Source: FEB-7 sp963698265 (GTDB lineage: Bacteria; Pseudomonadota; Gammaproteobacteria; Burkholderiales; Usitatibacteraceae). Taken from it: a stretch of 64,000 nt of DNA. The notes beneath the pieces are model-generated. The model was not told where the DNA came from. It saw only the letters and a program-made list of their open reading frames with translations, and did not search any database. The position numbers and the translations under genes were made by a program. Numbering within the stretch: the stretch's first letter is position 1; each line of letters starts with the position of its first letter. Below are positions 57,893 to 64,000 of the stretch, in pieces. The stretch is from contig CAVOQC010000001.1 of the NCBI GenBank assembly GCA_963698265.1, positions 558,001-622,000 of the forward strand, written 5' to 3'.

Positions 57893-58726
57893 ATGCAAGG
57901 CGCCACCGGACTACAGATCGCCTTCCTGATCCTCGCGGTCGAGTTCTTCTCGACGCTGCTGTCTCGATTCGCTTCGCAGTCGATGGGCTGGACGCGTCAG
58001 GCCTTCGAGCTCGGTGGTTTGGTGACAAGCCTCGCGGTTGCGGCAGCACTCCTGCTGGGGGTGCCGTCGCTTCGCAGATTCAGCACGGAGTCCCTCTCGA
58101 AGGCCATTCCCCGCCGATACTCGACGGAGTTGATCTTCGTGGCACTTGCAAAGGCCGCGATTCCGGTAGCGTTGCTGGGCGCGTTTGTCGCTTGGGAGCT
58201 GTTCGCCGGTTCGCCGGAGCGGATTGCTCACGAAGTGCGATTCGACGACTCCTTGGACGCCTGGAGCAGGACGCTCTCGCCAACGGGCCTGTTCAGGTTG
58301 CTGGTCGTGTCGTGGTTCGTCGGCCCGATAGTCGAGGAGCTGGTCTTCAGGGGCCTGCTTTACCGCGCGTGGGAGCGACAGTGGGGCTGGGCCACCTCGA
58401 TGATTCTCACATCCGCCTGCTTCGGATTGGCCCATCCCACGCACATGCCATCGGCCTTTCTGGGTTCAGTTGTCTACATATGCGTGTTGCGGCGCACGGG
58501 AACGCTCCGGGCGCCGATCCTGGTGCACATGCTGTTCAACGTTCTGGTTTCCTGGCCGGTGCTTGGCCATCTCGTCTTCCGTGCCCCTAGCGGGGATCTT
58601 TCCACCGCTACCTCCTGGGTGGTTCCTCTCGGGTGCCTGGCGTTCGTTTCGGTGGCGCTTCCCGCCTATGTCTGGATGTCGCGCCGCGAAAACTTCGAAG
58701 TCCGCGCCGGCACAACACCGCGATAG
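57893..58726 (+). CDS. CPBP-family intramembrane protease
   Basis: This 277-residue protein has about eight membrane helices and the full CPBP (CAAX protease/bacteriocin-processing) active site: the Glu pair and Arg in VEELVFRGLLY (148-153), FGLAHP (Phe177, His181) and HMLFN (His212, Asn216). Such proteases occur in bacteriocin loci, where they process peptides or give self-immunity. The ATG has no clear ribosome site and follows the terminator closely. The gene appears less GC-rich than its neighbours, which may point to later acquisition. HlyD starts 13 bp after it. Confidence 0.88.
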   Translation: MQGATGLQIAFLILAVEFFSTLLSRFASQSMGWTRQAFELGGLVTSLAVAAALLLGVPSLRRFSTESLSKAIPRRYSTELIFVALAKAAIPVALLGAFVAWELFAGSPERIAHEVRFDDSLDAWSRTLSPTGLFRLLVVSWFVGPIVEELVFRGLLYRAWERQWGWATSMILTSACFGLAHPTHMPSAFLGSVVYICVLRRTGTLRAPILVHMLFNVLVSWPVLGHLVFRAPSGDLSTATSWVVPLGCLAFVSVALPAYVWMSRRENFEVRAGTTPR

Positions 58727-58739
58727 CGAGGCAACCGTA

Positions 58740-59990
58740 GTGGACCCCCTTTATCGCCCCGAAGTTCATGCAGAGAAGTCGCGCTCCTCACTGGGCACCA
58801 TCGTCCTGATTCGTCCACTTTCGTTTCTCGCGCTCACCGCATCGGCCGTCGCCATTTCTGCAACTGTCGTGTCGTACCTGTTCCTCGCCGACTACGCTCG
58901 GAAAGCCTCCCTTGCCGGCACGCTCGTCCCCGCCTCCGGCGCGATTCGCGTCGTCGCCCCACAGGCCGGGCTTGTCCGCGAGCGGCGCGTCGTGGAGGGC
59001 GAGCGGGTGACCGCCGGCGAGCCCCTGTTGCGCCTGGTCGACGCGCGCTCCACGCAGGACGACGGTCCCGTTGGCGCGGCCACCGTCGCGCTTGCCGGGC
59101 AAAGGGCGGTCAGGACACGCCGACAGCGCGAGGAGATGCTTGCTGCAAGCCTCAGCGAGACCGAGGCGATGCGCGTACGGATCTCGGGCCTCGACGCCGA
59201 GCGGGAGCAGCTCGATGGCGAACTCGACGCGATTGCCGCGCGCGAGGCGCTTGCCCAGCGATCGCTTCACCGCTTCGACGATCTCGAGCGCCGCGGATTC
59301 GTGTCGCCGGCCCAGAGGCAGCAGAAGGAGGAGGACTCCCTGGAGCAGCGCTCCCGGCGCCACGCCGCGGTGCGGGCAAGGATGGCGATCGAGCGCGAGG
59401 TCGCGACGCTGCGCATCACCATCGCCGAGTCGCAGGCGCGCTCTCGGGCACAGCTTTCCGCTCTCGATGCGCAGCTCGCCGCCCTGGAGCAGGAACAGGT
59501 CGAGCGCAGGGCGCGGGCCGAGGCGGTCGTTACGGCGCCCGCAGCCGGAATCGTGGCCGCACTCCTCGTCGAGCCCGGACAGGTCGTCGGCAGCGGCGCG
59601 AACCTGCTCACGCTCCTGCCCGAGGGTTCTCCCCTCGAGGCGCACCTGTTCGCACCGTCGCGGGCCGTCGGGTTCATTCGCGCGGGCCAGGAGGTGCTGC
59701 TGCGCTTTCCCGCATTTCCCTTCCAGAAGTTCGGCAGCCATCGCGCCCGCGTGCTGTCGGTCTCTCGAAGCGCGCTTGCGCCCGTGGAGCTGGGATTCGT
59801 GCCCCTCGACGGCTCCCGCGAACTGCTCTACCGCGTCAAGGTGGCGCTGGAATCCCAGACCGTGGCCGCCTACGGCCGCGCCGAGCCGCTGCAGGCCGGC
59901 ATGCAGGTCGAGGCCGACGTGCTTCTCGACCGCCGCCGCCTCATCGAGTGGGTGTTCGAGCCGCTCCTGGGCCTCGCCGGAAGGGCATGA
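58740..59990 (+). CDS. HlyD/CvaA-family secretion adaptor
   Basis: This 416-residue membrane-fusion protein bridges an inner-membrane ABC exporter to the outer membrane. It begins with GTG at 58740, has one membrane segment (about 24-50), a barrel-sandwich half (VPASGAIRVVAPQAGLV), a long coiled coil (about 120-255) and the second half (VTAPAAGIVAALLVEPGQ). It resembles CvaA of colicin V export. No TolC gene is in the window, so a general TolC is presumably shared. The next start lies 1 bp beyond its stop. Confidence 0.92.
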   Translation: MDPLYRPEVHAEKSRSSLGTIVLIRPLSFLALTASAVAISATVVSYLFLADYARKASLAGTLVPASGAIRVVAPQAGLVRERRVVEGERVTAGEPLLRLVDARSTQDDGPVGAATVALAGQRAVRTRRQREEMLAASLSETEAMRVRISGLDAEREQLDGELDAIAAREALAQRSLHRFDDLERRGFVSPAQRQQKEEDSLEQRSRRHAAVRARMAIEREVATLRITIAESQARSRAQLSALDAQLAALEQEQVERRARAEAVVTAPAAGIVAALLVEPGQVVGSGANLLTLLPEGSPLEAHLFAPSRAVGFIRAGQEVLLRFPAFPFQKFGSHRARVLSVSRSALAPVELGFVPLDGSRELLYRVKVALESQTVAAYGRAEPLQAGMQVEADVLLDRRRLIEWVFEPLLGLAGRA

Positions 59991-59991
59991 C

Positions 59992-62166
59992 GTGAACGCA
60001 CTGCCCCGACTCGACTTCGGCGGCGGGCGGCGCCTGCCCGTCTTCCTGCAGACCGAGGCCGCCGAATGCGGGCTCGCGAGCCTGGGCATGGTCGCGAGCT
60101 TCCACGGCCACCGGATGGATCTCGCGGGATTGCGCAGGCGCTTCACGCTGTCGCTCAAGGGTGCCACCCTCGCGTACCTGATGCAGGTGGCGGGGCGGCT
60201 GAACCTCGCGCCGCGGCCGCTGCGGCTGGAGCTGGACGAGCTGCCGAAGCTGAAGACGCCCTGCATCCTGCACTGGGACCTGAACCACTTCGTGGTGCTG
60301 AAGTCCGCCGGCGCCCGCGATGCGGTGATCCACGATCCCGCATTCGGCGTGCGCCGTCTCCCGGTGGCTGAAGTCTCGAAGCATTTCACCGGCATTGCGC
60401 TGGAGCTCGTTCCAACGGCCAGCTTCCGCCAGGCGGACGAGCGTCGCCGCGTGCGCCTGGGCGATCTCACCGGGCCCGTGAGCGGCCTGGCGCGTGCCCT
60501 TTCGCAAGTCCTGCTGCTGGCGCTCGTGCTCCAGTCCTTCGCGCTCCTCGCGCCTTTCTACATGCAATGGGTGGTCGACGGCGCCGTGGTTTCCGCCGAT
60601 CGCGACCTGCTCGCCGTGCTCGGGCTGGGGTTTCTCCTGCTCGCGGCGATCCAGGTGGCCGTGGGCGCGTTGCGGTCCTGGGTCGTCCTGTACCTGGGCA
60701 CCACGCTCAACCTGCAATGGCTCGCCAATGTCTTCTCCCACCTGCTGCGCCTGCCGGTCGCGTGGTTCGAGAAGCGCCACCTCGGCGACGTCGTGTCGCG
60801 GTTCGGGGCGGTGACCACGATCCAGCGCACCCTCACCTCGAGCTTCGTCGAAGCCGTGATCGACGGCGTCATGGCCGTGGCCACCCTGGCGATGATGCTC
60901 GTCTACAGCGTCACGCTCACCGCCATCGCGGCGCTCGCCGTGGCTGCCTACGCGATCTCGCGCGCGGCGTTCTATGTCCCGCTTCGCCGCGCGACGGAGG
61001 AGCACATCGTCCATGCCGCGCGCCAGCAGAGTCACTTCCTCGAGACGGTGCGCGGCGTGCAGTCGATCAAGCTCTTCGGCCGCCAGGAAGAACGGCGTTC
61101 CCGGTGGCTGAACCTCGTCGTGGACGCCGTGAACCGCGACCTGGTCGTGCAGAAACTCTCGCTCGGATTCCGCAGCGCCAACGGCCTCGTCTTCGGTGCG
61201 GAGCGCATCGCCGTGGTCTGGGTGGGCGCGCTGCTCGTGCTCGACTCCGCGTTCTCCATCGGAATGCTCTTCGCGTTCATGGCCTACAAGGAGCAGTTCT
61301 CCGTGCGGGTGGCCGGGCTCATCGACAAGGTGATCGAGTTGAAGATGCTGCAACTGCAAGGGGAGCGTCTCGCCGACATCGTGCTCACGCCGCCCGAGGA
61401 AGAGGCCGCCATTCCCGCGCCCGGTGTCGACGAGGCCTCCATCGAGGTGCGCGGCCTGGCGTTCCGGTACTCCGACACCGAGCCCTTCGTGCTCCAGAAC
61501 TGCTCGTTTCGCATCGAGCCCGGGGAATCGGTGGCGATCGTGGGGCCTTCGGGATGCGGCAAGACGACCCTGGTGAAGATCATGCTCGGGCTCCTCGCGC
61601 CCACCGACGGGCAGGTCCTCGTCGGCGGCGTCGATCTCCAGAGGCTCGGGGTCGAGCCCTACCGCCGGCTCGTGGGCACCGTCATGCAGGACGATCCCCT
61701 GTTCGCCGGGTCCATCGCCGACAACGTGAGCTTCTTCGACCCGAGCCCGTGCCAGGAGGCGATCGAGCGCTGCACCCGGCTCGCCGCCGTGCACGACGAC
61801 ATCGTGGCGATGCCGATGGGCTACCACACGCTCATCGGCGACATGGGCGCCGCGCTCTCGGGCGGCCAGCGCCAGCGCATCCTCCTCGCCCGCGCGCTCT
61901 ACAAGCAGCCGCGCATCCTCTTCCTCGACGAGGCCACGAGCGCGCTGGACGTGCAGCGCGAGCGCCAGGTGAACGAGGCGATCCGGGGGCTGAACCTCAC
62001 GCGCATCCTGATCGCCCACCGCCCCGAGACCATCGCCTCGGCGGGACGCGTCATCGTGCTGCAGGCGGGCAAGGTGGCGCAGGACCTTCGGCGCGCGTTC
62101 GACGCGTCCAAGGGCGAATTCGGTGCCCCGGAGAACCGGGCGGGCGGCCGAGACACCGCCTCCTGA
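59992..62166 (+). CDS. Peptidase-containing ABC exporter (C39, CvaB-like)
   Basis: This 724-residue protein removes double-glycine leaders and exports the peptides. The N-terminal C39 peptidase has Gln20 and Cys26 (LQTEAAECGLAS), His99 (HWDLNHFVVL) and Asp115 (HDPAFG). Six membrane helices lie at about 165-440, and the ATPase has Walker A VGPSGCGKTT (about 518-526), signature LSGGQRQRI (about 623), ILFLDEATSALD and an IAHRPET switch His. All catalytic residues are intact. It starts with GTG at 59992. With the HlyD protein and the three leader peptides it forms a self-consistent type I export system. Confidence 0.94.
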   Translation: MNALPRLDFGGGRRLPVFLQTEAAECGLASLGMVASFHGHRMDLAGLRRRFTLSLKGATLAYLMQVAGRLNLAPRPLRLELDELPKLKTPCILHWDLNHFVVLKSAGARDAVIHDPAFGVRRLPVAEVSKHFTGIALELVPTASFRQADERRRVRLGDLTGPVSGLARALSQVLLLALVLQSFALLAPFYMQWVVDGAVVSADRDLLAVLGLGFLLLAAIQVAVGALRSWVVLYLGTTLNLQWLANVFSHLLRLPVAWFEKRHLGDVVSRFGAVTTIQRTLTSSFVEAVIDGVMAVATLAMMLVYSVTLTAIAALAVAAYAISRAAFYVPLRRATEEHIVHAARQQSHFLETVRGVQSIKLFGRQEERRSRWLNLVVDAVNRDLVVQKLSLGFRSANGLVFGAERIAVVWVGALLVLDSAFSIGMLFAFMAYKEQFSVRVAGLIDKVIELKMLQLQGERLADIVLTPPEEEAAIPAPGVDEASIEVRGLAFRYSDTEPFVLQNCSFRIEPGESVAIVGPSGCGKTTLVKIMLGLLAPTDGQVLVGGVDLQRLGVEPYRRLVGTVMQDDPLFAGSIADNVSFFDPSPCQEAIERCTRLAAVHDDIVAMPMGYHTLIGDMGAALSGGQRQRILLARALYKQPRILFLDEATSALDVQRERQVNEAIRGLNLTRILIAHRPETIASAGRVIVLQAGKVAQDLRRAFDASKGEFGAPENRAGGRDTAS

Positions 62167-62171
62167 CAGGA

Positions 62172-62188
62172 GTGTGTATGATACACAC
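62172..62188. promoter_or_regulatory. Palindromic operator over the hicA start
   Basis: GTGTGTATGATACACAC is a perfect 17-bp palindrome (8-bp arms, one central base). It covers the end of the ribosome site AGGAG and the ATG of hicA. It is the natural candidate for HicB autorepression. Confidence 0.6.
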
Positions 62189-62372
62189 GCTCTCGAGCGC
62201 CGGCATCCTGGGAAGACTCCGGAAGGAAGGGTGGGTCCGGGTGCACCGGAAGGGCAGCCACGTGAAGCTCAGGCATCCGGAAAGAATCGGCATCGTGATA
62301 GTCCCGCACCCGCGCAAGGACCTGCCCACGGGAACCTTGCGGGCCATCTACCGGCAGGCAGGATGGAGTTGA
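62178..62372 (+). CDS. hicA: HicA-family mRNA interferase toxin
   Basis: HicA cleaves mRNA independently of the ribosome unless HicB binds it. The 64-residue protein has the double-stranded-RNA-binding-like fold with the catalytic His in RKGSHVKLRHP (His28) and the C-terminal PTGTLRAIYRQAG typical of the family. AGGAG lies 5 nt before the ATG. It starts 11 bp after the exporter stop and so may be read from the same transcript. hicB follows directly. Confidence 0.93.
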   Translation: MIHTLSSAGILGRLRKEGWVRVHRKGSHVKLRHPERIGIVIVPHPRKDLPTGTLRAIYRQAGWS

Positions 62373-62377
62373 GGAAC

Positions 62378-62851
62378 ATGCTGTTTCCCGTCGTAGTCCA
62401 CAAGGAACCCCGAAGCGCCTTCGGCGTCACGGTCCCCGATCTTCCGGGATGCATCACCGCCGGCGATACGCTCGACGAAGCGCTGCGAAACGTCCAGGAA
62501 GCGGTGGAGACCTACCTCCACGGCGAGGCGGACGCGCCGGTCCCGTCGCCGCTGGACCGCTGGGCGCGCGATCCCGATTTCGCGGACGGCGTATTCGCGC
62601 TGGTCGACGTGAACCTCGACTTCATGGCCGACGAGACCGTGCGCGTGAACATCACCGCGAAGCGCTCCGCCCTCGCCTTGATCGACCGGGTGGCCAGGTC
62701 CCGGGGAGAGGACCGATCGGAATTCCTGATCCGCGCGGCCCTGGATCGCGCCGCGGGTACGGCCGCCCTGCCCGCCGCGGGCTACGCGCGAAGGAAACCG
62801 GCCTCGCTGGGTTCCCTCACGCCGTCCCGGGCCCCGAAGCGCAAGCGCTGA
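62378..62851 (+). CDS. hicB: HicB-family antitoxin with C-terminal DNA-binding domain
   Basis: HicB neutralises HicA and represses the operon. The 157-residue protein has the degraded RNase H-like N-terminal domain (FPVVVHKEPRSAFGVTVPDLPG, edges FPVVVHKE and VTVPDLPGC) and a C-terminal ribbon-helix-helix stretch (ETVRVNITAKRSALALID). The last 20 residues are basic. The ATG at 62378 has AGG 5 nt upstream; an in-frame ATG at 62363 overlaps hicA and is also possible. Confidence 0.92.
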   Translation: MLFPVVVHKEPRSAFGVTVPDLPGCITAGDTLDEALRNVQEAVETYLHGEADAPVPSPLDRWARDPDFADGVFALVDVNLDFMADETVRVNITAKRSALALIDRVARSRGEDRSEFLIRAALDRAAGTAALPAAGYARRKPASLGSLTPSRAPKRKR

Positions 62852-62876
62852 CGGGGGCCGCAGCCCACCGGCGCCT

Positions 62877-63743
62877 TCAGGCGATGCGGGCTGGAATCCC
62901 CGCCAGCACCCGCCCGATCCTGAGAAGCCCCCAGAGCAGCAAGAGCGGCACCACGAGCGTCTGCAAGAGGAACACCACGATCAGCTTCACGATGTGCTCC
63001 ACCGCCTGCGCCGCGGAGTCCTTCATCGCCTCGTAGCGCTTCCGCACGTCGAGCGCGCGCACGACCTCGTCCTTCATGTCCTCGATCATCTTTCCGGTGC
63101 CGGTCGTGAACGGCCACCAGCCCTTCGGGTCGGCCTTCGCGACCACGGGGGGAACCGTCGGGGAGAGCGTCTCGAACTGCTTCGTCGACAGCTCCAGGCT
63201 CGCCTTGCCCGCCTCGTAGTCCTTCTCGAGGAAGAGCCGGAAGCCCGCGTCGCTGCCCAGCACGACGAGCGGTACCGCGAAGCGCACGAGCAGCGCCCCC
63301 ACGAAGAGGCGATTCAACCACCCCGGCGGCGACGCGCCCTGCAGGAACCGCCATCCCCACGCGATCGCGAGGATGGTGAGCGCGAAGGAAACCGCCTCGT
63401 GGCCGCCGAACTTGATGAGCGCGAGCTGCACGCCGAAGGCAACGCTCGCCGTGAGCATGAGGGTGGAGAACTGCTCGACCAGGTCGTTGACGGGGTCGAG
63501 GGCCTGCCCGGGGGTGAGGACCACGCCGACCCCGATGGGCTGCACGGCCACTTCCGTTCCCTGCACCACGGAGATCACGGCGTTCAACGCCCGCGCGGCG
63601 GCAAAGCTCGCGAGCGCCCGCGTAAGGCCGGCCTGCGCGTGCTCCGCGGCATTCTCGTCCAGCGGCGCCCGCCACGCGCCGAAGACGACGACCGCGAGAC
63701 CCACGACCAGCAGCAGACGGCGCGCGTTGCCCATGCGGTCCAT
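62877..63743 (-). CDS. Membrane protein of unknown function
   Basis: I do not recognise this protein. From the ATG at 63743 it has 288 residues. It has an N-terminal hydrophobic segment (LLLVVGLAVVVFGAW), two to four hydrophobic stretches in the middle (LMLTASVAFGVQLALIKFG, then VSFALTILAIAWGW and LFVGALLVRFAVPLVVLG), a long soluble loop with charged helices, and a last membrane segment (LIVVFLLQTLVVPLLLLWGL). The start is uncertain: ATGs at 63743 and 63734 are close, and a longer frame reaches 63884. It is divergent from the transporter gene and converges with hicB. Confidence 0.65.
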   Translation of the reverse strand: MDRMGNARRLLLVVGLAVVVFGAWRAPLDENAAEHAQAGLTRALASFAAARALNAVISVVQGTEVAVQPIGVGVVLTPGQALDPVNDLVEQFSTLMLTASVAFGVQLALIKFGGHEAVSFALTILAIAWGWRFLQGASPPGWLNRLFVGALLVRFAVPLVVLGSDAGFRLFLEKDYEAGKASLELSTKQFETLSPTVPPVVAKADPKGWWPFTTGTGKMIEDMKDEVVRALDVRKRYEAMKDSAAQAVEHIVKLIVVFLLQTLVVPLLLLWGLLRIGRVLAGIPARIA

Positions 63744-63784
63744 GATACGCCGCGCGCGGCGCCGGTCGGCGCGGGCCGCGGCCG

Positions 63785-63790
63785 TATAAT
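63785..63790 (+). promoter_or_regulatory. -10 box before the EamA-type gene
   Basis: A perfect TATAAT in the divergent gap, 48 nt before the ATG at 63838. No clear -35 is seen. Confidence 0.45.
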
Positions 63791-63837
63791 TCCCCTCCAC
63801 GGCGCCATTGGTCGCGCCGGCTCCCGAACCCATCCGA

Positions 63838-64000
63838 ATGACCTCCTCCTGGATGCTCGTGGCGGGCTTCTTCTTCGCCGCCATGGCCCTTTTCGTGAAG
63901 CTGGGCAGCGCGCACTTCGAGGCGATCGAGCTGGGCTTCTATCGTTCCCTCGCGGCCTTCCTCTTCATCGCCGCGTACGTGGTCACCGGCAAGCGGCGCG
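63838..64000 (+). CDS. EamA/DMT-family transporter, 5' part only
   Basis: The first 54 residues are seen before the window ends. They show one membrane helix (WMLVAGFFFAAMALFVKLG), the short loop SAHFEAIELGFYRSLAA and the start of a second helix (FLFIAAYVVTG), the typical beginning of EamA drug/metabolite transporters. The substrate cannot be inferred. No ribosome site is obvious before the ATG. Confidence 0.75.
   Translation, partial: MTSSWMLVAGFFFAAMALFVKLGSAHFEAIELGFYRSLAAFLFIAAYVVTGKRR

Overview
The window is high-GC chromosomal DNA of a betaproteobacterium (Burkholderiales/Nitrosomonadales type). The evidence is the form IA RuBisCO with CbbQ/CbbO, the minor-pilin operon, the biosynthetic threonine deaminase, the zapB-like/zapA/6S RNA order and the LPS genes. 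The Calvin cluster implies an autotroph or facultative autotroph. Gene density is high, many neighbours overlap by 1-26 bp, and GTG/TTG starts are common. Because of the GC content, long open frames lie opposite real genes; these were discarded.

Layout. 1-6538 (minus): type IV pilus operon pilE-fimT-pilV-pilW-pilX-pilY1, with pilY1 cut by the window edge. 6723-9877: tRNA-Thr(CGU), ilvA, divergent rpiA and phoU. 9966-14575: housekeeping genes (rsmE-argA-yggX, an inositol-monophosphatase-family gene, speD-speE). 14791-29879: carbon-fixation cluster, with cbbR divergent from cbbQ-cbbO-cbbL-cbbS-cbbY-fbp-cbbP-tkt-gap-pgk-pyk. 29910-34213: three non-Calvin genes (a small secreted protein, a secreted beta-propeller protein, and a membrane-anchored winged-helix regulator divergent from them). 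34376-36920: fba-purC-HAD phosphatase. 36925-40871: alpha/beta hydrolase, TerC-family protein, M20 peptidase, O-antigen ligase-like protein. 40846-45816 (minus): zapB-like, zapA, 6S RNA, EVE-domain protein, TauE/SafE permease, trkA, trkH. 45925-48004: cobalamin riboswitch and btuB. 48081-54294: glycosyltransferase/msbA operon for lipooligosaccharide. 54410-57053: secreted lysyl-endopeptidase-like protease and a family 2 glycosyltransferase. 57190-62166: three short double-glycine-leader peptides, a CPBP protease, an HlyD adaptor and a C39-peptidase ABC exporter, i.e. a bacteriocin/RiPP-like export locus. 62178-62851: hicAB. 62877-64000: an unknown membrane protein and the start of an EamA-family transporter.

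How the genes work together. CbbR probably controls two similar promoter blocks, one before cbbQ and one before cbbL. Each carries a TTATG-N5-CATAA palindrome followed at fixed distance by the same downstream elements. RuBisCO is served by its activase (CbbQ/CbbO) and by CbbY, which removes an inhibitory sugar bisphosphate. fbp, cbbP, tkt, gap, pgk and fba supply most of the regeneration and reduction steps, pyk gives the exit to pyruvate, and rpiA lies apart. No rpe or tpi is seen in the window.

The least ordinary parts are: the peptide-export locus, whose three predicted core peptides each carry a single cysteine near the N-terminus; the duplicated cbb promoter block with the QO-LS gene order; a tryptophan-rich domain shared by two otherwise unrelated secreted proteins; and a recurring -10-like hexamer 6-7 nt upstream of start codons that lack a Shine-Dalgarno sequence. 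All calls come from reading the sequence; no database search was possible.
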